The translations under genes and the position numbers were made by a program. A stretch of 64,000 nt of DNA. It comes from Eubacteriales bacterium. GTDB taxonomy: Bacteria > Bacillota > Clostridia > Lachnospirales > Lachnospiraceae. This document shows, one piece after another, positions 8,225-16,360 of this stretch (its first letter is position 1; each line of letters starts with the position of its first letter). The notes under the pieces were generated by a model. The model was not told the DNA's origin and searched no databases. It saw only the letters and a program-made list of their open reading frames with translations. The stretch is from positions 108,021 through 172,020 of the forward strand of contig JAUNPU010000005.1 in assembly GCA_030536555.1 (NCBI GenBank), given 5' to 3'.

Positions 8225-9442
8225 TTATTCAATGACTACTTTATCACAATGTGTCAGTGCATACTCAGAAAACTCATTACCGATACCAGGTCTTTCCGGA
8301 ACCTTGTAATATCCGTTCTCCGGCTGATAATCATATTTGCACAGGTTCTTGTTGAACTCCTGCAGATTGTATACGTGATGCTCATGAATCACAAAGTTCG
8401 GAATGCTTGCCTCCACATGCAGTGCTGCTGCGGTGCACAGCGGACTGGCGCAGGTATGCACCTGTACGCCCACATCGTAGGTATGTGCCATATCACAGAT
8501 TTTCTTTGTCTCGGTAACACCGCCACAGGTTCCGATATCCGGCTGAATCATATGAATGGACATATCCTCAAAGTACGGAGCATACTGCCAGCGCGTATAG
8601 ATTCTCTCACCATTGGCAATCGGAATATCAATGTGATCTGCCACATATTTCGTTGTCTTCGGAGACGGAGTATTCGGCTCCTCATAGCAGAAAATATTGT
8701 ACTTCTGGACTCTTCTTCCAATCTGGACTGCTGAAACAGCATCCAGGAAGGAGTGATTCTCCATAATGATATCAACGTCCGGGCCAACTGCCTCGCGGAC
8801 TGCCTTCACTCTCTTCTCAACCAGATCCACGAACTCCGGTTTCAGCAGACCGGTTCTCTGCTCCTCGGTGAAGGTCTTGCCCTGCTCGTCAAAGGTAAAG
8901 AAATCGATCTTAACGCAATCATAGCCTTCTGCTACTGCCTTCTTCGCATTTTCTGCGTACTCCTCCGGTAAAAGAGCCGGCTTCAGGCTGTCACCCCAGC
9001 CAAACTGCAGCTGGCTGGCATAGGTGCGAAGCTTATCACGGAACTTGCCGCCCAGCAGCACATACAGCGGTACATTAAATTTCTTGCCCTTGATATCCCA
9101 CATTGCCATGTCCAGTGCGGAAAGTGCTGCAAAGAATACCGGACCGCCATTCTGTCCCCAGAAGGTCTGCTTATAAATCTTCTCCCAGATTGGCTCCGTA
9201 TTCATCGGGTCTAATCCAATCACCATATGAGCCAGCTCCTGCAGCATACCAAATGCTCCCGGTGCAGCGGAACCATATGCCATCGCTGCCTCACCGTCTC
9301 CGTAGATTCCCTCATCGGTATGGATTCTGCATACCACCGGACGCCACGGAATATTGCTCCAGTCTGCATCCTGTCCCGGTACAGTCTCTTTCATCTCTTT
9401 GCTGGAATGCAGCGCCATTACTTCTACTTTTGTAATCTTCAT
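8225..9442 (-). CDS. Enolase superfamily enzyme (mandelate racemase / muconate lactonizing type), paralogue 1
   Basis: A 405-residue two-domain enzyme: an N-terminal capping domain and a TIM barrel. Active-site elements are visible in order: VKIDFF in the second strand (Lys and Asp), IIMENHSF, CYEEPNTP, and ANGERIY, which provide the Mg ligands and general acid/base groups, and a late HEHH segment. Such enzymes abstract the proton next to a carboxylate and dehydrate or epimerise acid sugars or amino acid derivatives. The neighbouring paralogue at 9476 is related but clearly diverged, so the two may act on different isomers or in sequence. GGAGGG precedes the ATG. Confidence 0.9.
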   Translation of the reverse strand: MKITKVEVMALHSSKEMKETVPGQDADWSNIPWRPVVCRIHTDEGIYGDGEAAMAYGSAAPGAFGMLQELAHMVIGLDPMNTEPIWEKIYKQTFWGQNGGPVFFAALSALDMAMWDIKGKKFNVPLYVLLGGKFRDKLRTYASQLQFGWGDSLKPALLPEEYAENAKKAVAEGYDCVKIDFFTFDEQGKTFTEEQRTGLLKPEFVDLVEKRVKAVREAVGPDVDIIMENHSFLDAVSAVQIGRRVQKYNIFCYEEPNTPSPKTTKYVADHIDIPIANGERIYTRWQYAPYFEDMSIHMIQPDIGTCGGVTETKKICDMAHTYDVGVQVHTCASPLCTAAALHVEASIPNFVIHEHHVYNLQEFNKNLCKYDYQPENGYYKVPERPGIGNEFSEYALTHCDKVVIE

Positions 9443-9475
9443 AACAAACCCTCCATCTTGATTTTAACATTTTTA

Positions 9476-10684
9476 TTATTTAATGGTAACTTTCACTGCT
9501 TTCTCGATTGCTTCCTCCGTCAGCTCCTGACCAAGACCCGGAAGCTCCGGAACCTCATAGAAGCCATCCTTCGGCTGATAATCATACTTGCAGACTGCTC
9601 TTCCATCCGGATGCAGCGCCCATTTGTGATGCTCATGGATGATAAAGTTCGGAATCGCCGCTTCAATGTGCAGTGCTGCCGCTTTGGAAATCGGGCTGCC
9701 ACATACGTGAATCTGTGCTGCACAGTCATAGGCATTTGCCATGTCACAGATCTTCTTTGCCTCAGAAATACCGCCGCATAAGCATACATCAGGCTGAACC
9801 ACCTGCAGAGATCTGTCCTCTAAGAACTCCCGGAATCCGGTTCTCTGGTATATTCTTTCACCGCTTGCAATCGGGATATTTACCTGTCTGTGAACCTCCA
9901 GCATGTTCTTGGCATTCAGCGGGCTGCACGGCTCTTCCAGATAGAAGATTCTTAAGTCTTCCAGTCTCTGTCCCAGCTGAGCAGAAGAGATTGTATCCGT
10001 GTAAGAATGAAGCTCGATAATAATATCCAGATCCTTGCCGCCTGCTTCCCGCATCGCCTTTACCCGGTTATATGCCAGATCAACGGCTTCTTCTGATAAA
10101 ATGCCGGTGGTCTTCCACGGTCCTCTGCCATCCGGTTCCCGGTTGCTCAGTGCAAGCGGATCAACCTTCACTGCGGTATATCCGTCTGCCATCGCCGCTC
10201 TGGTTACTGCTGCATAATCCTCCGGAGTAATCATCAGCTTCTTACCCGGAACCACCTCTCCGTTGCCCCAGCCAAACTGTACCTGGCTGGCATAAGCGCG
10301 AAGCTTCTCATTGGTCTTTCCACCCAGAAGCTGATAGATCGGAACGCCAAGTGCCTTACCCTTGATATCCCAGAGAGCAATATCGATTGCGCTCATACCT
10401 GCGCTGACAACCGTTCCGCCGCCAAGTCCCCAGAACGTCTTGCGGTAAATCTTGTCCCAGATTTTCTCGATGTTCATCGGGTCCTCTCCGATGATCACCT
10501 CTGCAAAATCCTGAATCATTCCATAGCCTGCGCGATGACCTTTTCCGTAAGCCATACCGACCTCACCGAATCCGGAAATTCCCTCATCCGTATTGACTCT
10601 GACAATGATCGGGTTCCAGGTGTTCCGTCCCTGGCACGGGTTGCCGCTGTCCACAAGCATACAATCAACACTGGTAATTTTCAT
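9476..10684 (-). CDS. Enolase superfamily enzyme (mandelate racemase / muconate lactonizing type), paralogue 2
   Basis: A 402-residue paralogue of the next gene, first in the operon. Landmarks: YTAVKVDPL with the barrel lysine, IIIELHSYTD, YLEEPCSP and ASGERIY as metal and acid/base positions, and IIHEHHKWALHP near the end. The N-terminal domain has the conserved NTDEGISGFGE and a tryptophan-rich MYGK-type loop that shapes specificity in this superfamily. The reaction could be dehydration of an acid sugar or epimerisation of an amino acid derivative; sequence alone does not decide. AGGAGG precedes the ATG, and the five-copy octamer repeat lies in its untranslated leader or promoter. Confidence 0.9.
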   Translation of the reverse strand: MKITSVDCMLVDSGNPCQGRNTWNPIIVRVNTDEGISGFGEVGMAYGKGHRAGYGMIQDFAEVIIGEDPMNIEKIWDKIYRKTFWGLGGGTVVSAGMSAIDIALWDIKGKALGVPIYQLLGGKTNEKLRAYASQVQFGWGNGEVVPGKKLMITPEDYAAVTRAAMADGYTAVKVDPLALSNREPDGRGPWKTTGILSEEAVDLAYNRVKAMREAGGKDLDIIIELHSYTDTISSAQLGQRLEDLRIFYLEEPCSPLNAKNMLEVHRQVNIPIASGERIYQRTGFREFLEDRSLQVVQPDVCLCGGISEAKKICDMANAYDCAAQIHVCGSPISKAAALHIEAAIPNFIIHEHHKWALHPDGRAVCKYDYQPKDGFYEVPELPGLGQELTEEAIEKAVKVTIK

Positions 10685-10699
10685 TTTCGTACCTCCTAT

Positions 10700-10739
10700 T
10701 TTGTTCGTTTGTTTATTTGTTGATTTGTTAATTTGTTCG
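10700..10739. repeat. Octamer tandem repeat (TTTGTTNN x5) between divergent genes
   Basis: Five consecutive 8-base units of the form TTTGTTNN, ending CG, TA, GA, AA and CG, lie immediately upstream of the ribosome binding site of the enolase-superfamily gene. On the minus strand this is an A/C-rich leader. Copy number variation by slippage would change spacing in a promoter or leader. Confidence 0.8.
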
Positions 10740-10848
10740 CCCGATTATCAAATTGGTTATTTATTTGCTGGTTCTATTGATTCTCTGCCTCCGACATGTT
10801 ATATTTGAACAGGAAACCCAGATACAGAGAAAGGATTTGATTAGAAGA

Positions 10849-11583
10849 ATGAGTTCAAATAAAGATTTACGTGTAAAGCGGATGCCTGTTCATGAACAGG
10901 TCTTCAATAACCTGAAAGACGCCATCAATGAGGGGCGCTGGCAGGTCGATGAAAAGATTCCCACCGAGATGGAACTGTCTGAGATCTTCGGTGTAAACCG
11001 CCTCACCGTCCGCATGGCACTCCAGCGCCTGATCGGGATGGGAATTCTGGAATCCCGTGTCGGTGACGGCACTTACGTGAAGGATTTCAGTTTTCGTGAC
11101 TATATTGAAAAAGCCAGCGAGTTCTATCTGGATGCTGATTTGCTGGATAAGGTCTGTGAATTCCGAAATGCCATTGAGGTGAACGCATTAAAGCTTGCTC
11201 TCCATCGGGCAGAGGAGGATGAGTTAGAAGAACTTTCCGCTGTCTGTGACCGAATGGACACAGCAAAAGCAACGTATATCAAAAACAGAACCTCTCTGGC
11301 ATTAAAGCAGTTTTTAGATTCGGATATTGAATTCCATGAAAAAATATGCCAGCTCTCCCATAACGATTTATTTGTATATTCCTTTGATATTGCAAGAAAT
11401 CTCTTATATCAGTACATGGAATCCCTTGTCCGCGACCGCACCGGCTCCTGGATTGAAAACGCCAAAAAGGAGAAGCCGGAAGACGACAGACACCGCCTCG
11501 TATATCAGGCACTGAAGGAAAGAAATATTGAGAAATGCATGAAAATATATTCCGATATCATCGATTATCATGTTGAATACTGA
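10849..11583 (+). CDS. GntR family (FadR subfamily) transcriptional regulator
   Basis: The 244-residue protein has a winged helix (about residues 15-75: PVHEQVFNNLKDAI, then EKIPTEMELSEIFGVNRLTV) and a helical C-terminal FCD domain with a metal-binding-type set of His and Asp residues (EFRNAIEVNALKLALHRAEE, DIEFHEKICQLSHN). FCD-type regulators sense small carboxylates or sugar acids. Start chosen at 10849 because AAAGGA lies 13 bases upstream; in-frame codons further up would make an odd hydrophobic extension. The gene is divergent from the enolase/permease operon and almost surely controls it. Confidence 0.9.
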   Translation: MSSNKDLRVKRMPVHEQVFNNLKDAINEGRWQVDEKIPTEMELSEIFGVNRLTVRMALQRLIGMGILESRVGDGTYVKDFSFRDYIEKASEFYLDADLLDKVCEFRNAIEVNALKLALHRAEEDELEELSAVCDRMDTAKATYIKNRTSLALKQFLDSDIEFHEKICQLSHNDLFVYSFDIARNLLYQYMESLVRDRTGSWIENAKKEKPEDDRHRLVYQALKERNIEKCMKIYSDIIDYHVEY

Positions 11584-11600
11584 TTTGAAAGCATGCATTC

Positions 11601-11657
11601 AAAAACAGCGGTATCCTCTTCTGGCACCATGCCGGAAGTGTGATTACCGCTGTTTTT
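11601..11657 (+). terminator. Hairpin terminator after the GntR regulator gene
   Basis: AAAAACAGCGGTA (11601-11613) pairs perfectly with 11645-11657, ending in TTTTT. It could also stop transcription arriving on the minus strand from the Rpn-like gene. Confidence 0.8.
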
Positions 11658-11692
11658 CTGATATAATGGGCGCTTCTATGCCAACAGACCTA

Positions 11693-12595
11693 TCATCGTC
11701 CTGTCATCTTCCAATATCTTTCAAAATACATCTCCGTATCCTCCAGTGATAACGCATAGGTATCCTTTACCTTCTGCACCACGATATCTCTTGGCAGCTG
11801 AACCTCCTGCCCCATTTCTATCAGTCCTTTCACTCCCTTCTCCAAACCACTACCATATCCACTTCCATATCCACTTCCGTATCCATCGTTAAATATCAAC
11901 CTCTCCACCTTCGTCATCATAAGTTCTTCCCTCACTTTCTGTGCATACTTCTCGTCTATCACCTTATCTGTAAACGTCAAAATCCCCGACACCACTCGTA
12001 TCACCTGATCATGATCCGGTATCTGCTTCGCCAGATTCACCGCCTGCTCAATATACCTCTGCTTCTCTCTATTTCCCTTCACAGTCAGCGGCAGGATCAT
12101 CAACTGCGCCAAATCTTCTTCGTTCAGACACACTCCTGCATGAATCTTCTGGTTCAAATCTTCATAGATCCGGTCTGAATCCTGATGAACCAGATAGGAA
12201 GCTTCCACCTGGAGAATCAGACTCCCCAGATCATACACCTCCTGTGCCCATTCCACATCCGCTGTATAGATTACCAGCACCTTCAATTTCTTCAGATCTT
12301 CAAGCTGATTCTGCTCTGCATAGCGCTTCAGCACTCGCACAGCATAGCTCATGTACTTCACAAAATTCTCTTTCACAAACTTTGACTCATAATCAATGAT
12401 TGCTACCGAACCATCCTCCAGCAAAAACAGATTGTCCATCCGCAGCTCATCTGCCTCAATCGCCGGCAGATTCGTCGGAAGCAATCCTACGACCTTAATA
12501 TCCGGCAACCCAAAGGGAGCAAGGCTTTTCCCGACCAATGCCTCCGCCGTAACCTTCGATGCTGTATCCTTGCTGTGATATGTAATCCCATCCAT
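11693..12595 (-). CDS. Rpn/PD-(D/E)XK nuclease-like protein, copy 1 of a tandem pair
   Basis: A 300-residue protein. Near residues 50-75 the order ADELRMDNLFLLEDGS then IIDYESK places an Asp and an E-x-K at PD-(D/E)XK spacing, as in Rpn/YhgA-like transposase-associated nucleases; a helical region follows. A (GYGS)x3 stretch at about 245 is encoded by 12-base repeats. Start: the ATG at 12595 follows GGAGG by 8 bases; the ATG five codons upstream overlaps that site and is less likely. It is identical to the copy at 12879-13769 except in the last 20 or so residues (LEDTEMYFERYWK here). Nuclease activity is inferred from motif only; such proteins are often domesticated or involved in recombination. 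Confidence 0.75.
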   Translation of the reverse strand: MDGITYHSKDTASKVTAEALVGKSLAPFGLPDIKVVGLLPTNLPAIEADELRMDNLFLLEDGSVAIIDYESKFVKENFVKYMSYAVRVLKRYAEQNQLEDLKKLKVLVIYTADVEWAQEVYDLGSLILQVEASYLVHQDSDRIYEDLNQKIHAGVCLNEEDLAQLMILPLTVKGNREKQRYIEQAVNLAKQIPDHDQVIRVVSGILTFTDKVIDEKYAQKVREELMMTKVERLIFNDGYGSGYGSGYGSGLEKGVKGLIEMGQEVQLPRDIVVQKVKDTYALSLEDTEMYFERYWKMTGR

Positions 12596-12746
12596 ATTTG
12601 GTACCTCCATTATACTCTACCAACACCTGTTTTTTCAATGTATCATGCAAAAAATCTACAATACACTCACTCGCATCACCATCCTTAAGCCCGTATCCTT
12701 ACCAGCTTCCAACGTTTTGAACTCTGCGTGACTTCACGCCAATGAT

Positions 12747-12829
12747 AGAAAAGAAAAATACCAGACTCAGCAGGAGTGAACCTCCTGCGAAGTTTGAGTC
12801 CAGTATAATATTTTAAGTTTTGCTGTCAA
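12747..12829 (-). promoter_or_regulatory. Promoter followed at once by a terminator-like hairpin, copy 1
   Basis: On the minus strand TTGACA (12824-12829) and TATACT (12802-12807) are 16 bases apart. Transcription would start just before a stem of GACTCA/TGAGTC enclosing GCAGGAG/CTCCTGC (12764-12800), followed by a T-rich run (to 12747). This is the form of an attenuator or of a promoter making a roughly 50-base RNA. The 268 bases 12611-12878 hold nothing else seen, apart from a small GCGTGA/TCACGC hairpin. Confidence 0.7.
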
Positions 12830-12878
12830 TGCAATCCTCTGTTATCTGTAAAATGAGACTTCATAAAAGTAATAAATG

Positions 12879-13769
12879 TCACTTCCAATATCTTCCAAAA
12901 TACATCTCCGCGTCCTCCGATGACAGCGCATAGGTATCCTTTACCTTCTGCACCACGATATCTCTTGGCAGCTGAACCTCCTGCCCCATTTCTATCAGTC
13001 CTTTCACTCCCTTCTCCAAACCACTACCATATCCACTTCCATATCCACTTCCGTATCCATCGTTAAATATCAACCTCTCCACCTTCGTCATCATAAGTTC
13101 TTCCCTCACTTTCTGTGCATACTTCTCGTCTATCACCTTATCTGTAAACGTCAAAATCCCCGACACCACTCGTATCACCTGATCATGATCCGGTATCTGC
13201 TTCGCCAGATTCACCGCCTGCTCAATATACCTCTGCTTCTCTCTATTTCCCTTCACAGTCAGCGGCAGGATCATCAACTGCGCCAAATCTTCTTCGTTCA
13301 GACACACTCCTGCATGAATCTTCTGGTTCAAATCTTCATAGATCCGGTCTGAATCCTGATGAACCAGATAGGAAGCTTCCACCTGGAGAATCAGACTCCC
13401 CAGATCATACACCTCCTGTGCCCATTCCACATCCGCTGTATAGATTACCAGCACCTTCAATTTCTTCAGATCTTCAAGCTGATTCTGCTCTGCATAGCGC
13501 TTCAGCACTCGCACAGCATAGCTCATGTACTTCACAAAATTCTCTTTCACAAACTTTGACTCATAATCAATGATTGCTACCGAACCATCCTCCAGCAAAA
13601 ACAGATTGTCCATCCGCAGCTCATCTGCCTCAATCGCCGGCAGATTCGTCGGAAGCAATCCTACGACCTTAATATCCGGCAACCCAAAGGGAGCAAGGCT
13701 TTTCCCGACCAATGCCTCCGCCGTAACCTTCGATGCTGTATCCTTGCTGTGATATGTAATCCCATCCAT
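12879..13769 (-). CDS. Rpn/PD-(D/E)XK nuclease-like protein, copy 2 of a tandem pair
   Basis: A 296-residue product with the same D...ExK motif (MDNLFLLEDGS, IIDYESK) and (GYGS)x3 tract as the copy downstream. It ends SSEDAEMYFGRYWK, four residues shorter and with four substitutions near the C-terminus compared with copy 1. Start at 13769 chosen as for copy 1 (GGAGG 8 bases before ATG). Both copies have intact frames and their own promoter-hairpin leader, so both may be expressed. A TATAAT preceded at 18 bases by TTGAAA lies directly on the ribosome binding site, which may be chance. Confidence 0.75.
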   Translation of the reverse strand: MDGITYHSKDTASKVTAEALVGKSLAPFGLPDIKVVGLLPTNLPAIEADELRMDNLFLLEDGSVAIIDYESKFVKENFVKYMSYAVRVLKRYAEQNQLEDLKKLKVLVIYTADVEWAQEVYDLGSLILQVEASYLVHQDSDRIYEDLNQKIHAGVCLNEEDLAQLMILPLTVKGNREKQRYIEQAVNLAKQIPDHDQVIRVVSGILTFTDKVIDEKYAQKVREELMMTKVERLIFNDGYGSGYGSGYGSGLEKGVKGLIEMGQEVQLPRDIVVQKVKDTYALSSEDAEMYFGRYWK

Positions 13770-13920
13770 ATTTGGTACCTCCATTATACTCTACCAACAC
13801 CTGTTTTTTCAATGTATCATGCAAAAAATCTACAATACACTCACTCGCATCACCATCCTTAAGCCCGTATCCTTACCAGCTTCCAACGTTTTGAACTCTG
13901 CGTGACTTCACGCCAATGAT

Positions 13921-14004
13921 AGAAAAGAAAAATACCAGACTCAGCAGGAGTGAACCTCCTGCGAAGTTTGAGTCCAGTATAATATGTTTAAGTTTTACTG
14001 TCAA
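13921..14004 (-). promoter_or_regulatory. Promoter followed at once by a terminator-like hairpin, copy 2
   Basis: TTGACA (13999-14004) and TATACT (13976-13981) are 17 bases apart on the minus strand, a near-consensus promoter. The stem 13938-13974 (GACTCA and GCAGGAG arms) starts at about the first transcribed base and is followed by a T-rich run to 13921. The gene start is a further 150 bases downstream. Confidence 0.75.
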
Positions 14005-14013
14005 TGTAATCTT

Positions 14014-14095
14014 CTGTAATTTCCAAATACTCTGTTATCTGCCAAATCTGCTATTTCCCAAATCGGCTATTCTTCCAATCTGTTATCTGCCAAAT
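14014..14095. repeat. 16-base tandem repeat, about five copies
   Basis: Units such as CTGTTATCTGCCAAAT (14032-14047 and again 14080-14095) with two degenerate copies between them and one before (14014-14029). The last two copies run into the end of the coiled-coil gene, so they supply its last codons. Confidence 0.8.
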
Positions 14096-15020
14096 CATGC
14101 TCCGCCAAACCTACATATTCCTCCATCCACGCCTTCCTCTGCCGGAGCTTTCTCTGTGCATCCTGTTCCATGGTCTGAAGCTTCGCAAGCAGCGACCGGA
14201 TCTGCGCCTGCACCTGTCTGACCTGCTCCTGCGACTGACCGATCTTACTCTGCACCGCCCAGTCGGCAAATAATCCATCCCAGAAGTAATCTGCAAACCG
14301 CAGAAATCCATCTACCTGCACCTGCATGTTCGCTTCCAGGGACACATCCGCAAGTTCCGTGCGAAATCGTGCCAGACAGGTCTGCAGCTCATTGATCTGG
14401 CACTGAGCCGTATCCAGATGGGAATGCTTTGCCATAGTAGCAACCATGCCGCCGCCCAGCATATCCCAGGTTCCCCATCCTTCTGCCGAATCCAGGCTTT
14501 TCTTCACCTCGCCGGCAATCTGTTCCGCTCGCTTTCCGGCAGAAACCGCCTCGCCAAGCTCTCTGATCTGACTGCTCAGCTCAGCAATCTCCTCCTCCGC
14601 CTGCAGAATATCCTGCGCCTTATCCGGGCAGTTTGCTTTCAGCCACTGGATCCGTTCCTGAATTGCCAGCTCCAGCTGCCGCTCCAGTTCTCCGACCGGA
14701 CGCTTCTGTAACATCAGAGCATCCAACTCCTGCGTCACCGCCTCCAGCTCACCGAGCACCGTCTTATGCTTCACCGCCGCCCCATAGGCTTCCTGCTTTT
14801 CCTTATCCAGCATCTGCTCTTTTCTGCCTGTCATCGCATACCAGAATCCCGCCAGACTTCCTGCCTCCAGCCGGTTCACATCGGCCTCCTCCTTCTGCCA
14901 TGCAGCCCGAAGGCTGCTCTCAGACTCCTGCAAGGTCCGCTGCCGTTTTCGAAGCTCCTCCACCTTCACTGCAATATGATTCTGCTGTTGCATCTTCTCC
15001 CGAATTTCCTGTATTGTCAT
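14067..15020 (-). CDS. Coiled-coil protein of unknown function
   Basis: A 317-residue soluble protein with long heptad-rich stretches: about 5-55 (KMQQQNHIAVKVEELRKRQR onwards), 75-180 (LGELEAVTQELDALMLQKR) and 255-310. A glycine-rich break (WDMLGGGMVATMAKHSHLD) sits near residue 195, a pattern sometimes seen in membrane- or stress-related coiled-coil proteins. I do not recognise a named family. It begins 3 bases after the deaminase stop on the same strand, so it is probably cotranscribed with it. Its C-terminal codons overlap a 16-base tandem repeat, which suggests the end of the protein can vary between strains. Confidence 0.75.
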   Translation of the reverse strand: MTIQEIREKMQQQNHIAVKVEELRKRQRTLQESESSLRAAWQKEEADVNRLEAGSLAGFWYAMTGRKEQMLDKEKQEAYGAAVKHKTVLGELEAVTQELDALMLQKRPVGELERQLELAIQERIQWLKANCPDKAQDILQAEEEIAELSSQIRELGEAVSAGKRAEQIAGEVKKSLDSAEGWGTWDMLGGGMVATMAKHSHLDTAQCQINELQTCLARFRTELADVSLEANMQVQVDGFLRFADYFWDGLFADWAVQSKIGQSQEQVRQVQAQIRSLLAKLQTMEQDAQRKLRQRKAWMEEYVGLAEHDLADNRLEE

Positions 15021-15023
15021 CTC

Positions 15024-15488
15024 TTACCCCTTCTTATGATCTGCAAAATAGCTCTCAAGCACCTTCCGGCTCTCCTCCCGCAGCACCCCGGCCGTAACCT
15101 CCGGCTGATGGGGTGAATGTTCAAATACCAGCTGGCTGCATGGACCGCCTTCGCCACATCCCAGTACGCGACACAGGTCCGCATCACTTGCACCATACAC
15201 CAGTCTGCCCAGCTTCACCCAGACCAGCGCTCCTGAACACATCATACACGGCTCACAGCTGGAGTACAACGTATATTCGCTCAGATCCGTAATATGCGTC
15301 TCAGCACAGAATCGCCGAATCAGACCTGCCTCCGCATGAAACGTCGGGTCCGTCATCGTATAAATCTGATTCTCATTGGTGTACACAATCTCCCCGTCCT
15401 TCACAAGCACCGCGCCAAACGGTTCATTTCCGTGCTCCACTGCCAGTTCCGCCAATTCAATCGCCTTTTTCATGAAAATCTCGTCCAT
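15024..15488 (-). CDS. Nucleoside deaminase (CMP/dCMP deaminase family, zinc-dependent)
   Basis: The 154-residue protein has the zinc site of the cytidine deaminase-like fold: HAE at 51-53 with the proton-shuttling Glu53, and PCMMC at 80-84 with Cys81 and Cys84. The spacing and the flanking NEPFGAVLV and ALVWVKLGRLVYGASD fit guanine deaminase/TadA-like nucleoside deaminases. It lacks the extended C-terminus of tRNA deaminase TadA as I know it, so a free-base or nucleoside substrate is more likely. Start at the ATG 15488 (AGGGGAG 10 bases upstream); a TTG at 15512 in frame is possible. Confidence 0.88.
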   Translation of the reverse strand: MDEIFMKKAIELAELAVEHGNEPFGAVLVKDGEIVYTNENQIYTMTDPTFHAEAGLIRRFCAETHITDLSEYTLYSSCEPCMMCSGALVWVKLGRLVYGASDADLCRVLGCGEGGPCSQLVFEHSPHQPEVTAGVLREESRKVLESYFADHKKG

Positions 15489-15529
15489 CTTCCTGTTTCT
15501 CCCCTTCTTCAATCATTCTGATTATTCCT

Positions 15530-15610
15530 GTGTTATTCCTCTTCTTCCACAATTCTGGATGTTTCCGTGTTATTCCTCTTCTTCCACAATTCTGAATCTT
15601 CCCGTGTTAT
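15530..15610. repeat. 37-base tandem repeat, just over two copies
   Basis: GTGTTATTCCTCTTCTTCCA and the bases after it start at 15530 and recur at 15567; the first seven bases occur again at 15604. It fills the gap between the hydrolase and deaminase genes, on whose transcript it reads as an A/G-rich linker. Confidence 0.8.
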
Positions 15611-15619
15611 GGCAGCGCC

Positions 15620-16318
15620 CTACGACATCAGAAACCGCTCCACTGCCCGGTTAAATTCCGCCGGATTTTCACTTGCTGCAAAGTGACTCCCCTGCACAAT
15701 AACCGTCTCTGCCCCCGGTATTCTGCTTCCAATCAGTTCCGTATGTTCCCGCTTGATCATATCCTCCGTCCCGGCAATCACCAGCGTCCGGGCTTTCACC
15801 TGTTCCAGCTCTTCCACCGGAATGTTCGGATCACGTATCATCAGCTCCAGAAGCTCCACTGCCTTTCTCCCAGCAGCAGCTCCCTTCTCATCTGTTTCCG
15901 TCTCCATACGCCTCCGCGCCAATTCATATTCGTCCAGAATCTCCTTCTGAACCTCCGACTCCAGTCCCTCCATATCCAGATTGGCACCGTTTAAGATAAG
16001 ACGGTCCACCATCTCCGGGTACTTGATTGCAAACACCAGCGCAATATTTCCACCGTCCGAAAATCCAAGAATATGCGCCTTCGCAAGCCCCAGTTCTTCC
16101 ATAAAATCATGCAGATCATCCGCAAACTGGCGAATCGTAAAGCTTACCGTCCCCCGCGGCGACTTCCCGTGTCCTCTGGTATCAACTGCAATCACCCGGT
16201 ACCGTTTTGAAAAGAAGCTGATCTGCTCCGAGAAATAGCTGCTGTCCTCTCCATTTCCGTGAAGCAATATCAGGGGTTCTCCGCACCCCTTCTCTATATA
16301 ATGCAAACAAATATCCAT
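15620..16318 (-). CDS. Alpha/beta hydrolase
   Basis: A 232-residue single-domain hydrolase. The oxyanion-hole loop LLHGNGED is at 19-25, the nucleophile elbow GFSDGG at 85-90 with Ser87, then an acid residue in IAGTEDMIKREH and the catalytic His in VQGSHFAASENP. The cap region is short, as in esterase or carboxylesterase-like members. Substrate unknown. It lies 36 bases after the MerR-type regulator gene on the same strand, so a regulator-hydrolase pair is possible. RBS is weak. Confidence 0.88.
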   Translation of the reverse strand: MDICLHYIEKGCGEPLILLHGNGEDSSYFSEQISFFSKRYRVIAVDTRGHGKSPRGTVSFTIRQFADDLHDFMEELGLAKAHILGFSDGGNIALVFAIKYPEMVDRLILNGANLDMEGLESEVQKEILDEYELARRRMETETDEKGAAAGRKAVELLELMIRDPNIPVEELEQVKARTLVIAGTEDMIKREHTELIGSRIPGAETVIVQGSHFAASENPAEFNRAVERFLMS

Positions 16319-16360
16319 ATTTTCCCCTCAGATTATTCAGTCAAATTTCATCTTTCAAAT

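Larger units (their letters stand above)
11702..13985. repeat. Direct tandem duplication (unit offset 1174 bases)
   Basis: Bases 11752-12811 appear to be identical to 12926-13985 (offset 1174), with weaker homology extending to 11702 and 12877. The unit carries the Rpn-like gene, its leader hairpin and its -10 box. The perfect core, including non-coding parts, points to a recent duplication or gene conversion, while the 3' ends of the genes have several changes. Confidence 0.95.

Noticed and set aside
11693..13985. Insertion sequence with terminal inverted repeats
   Set aside because: The repeated unit is a direct tandem copy; no terminal inverted repeats or target duplications were found, and the protein lacks a DDE or HUH transposase motif.
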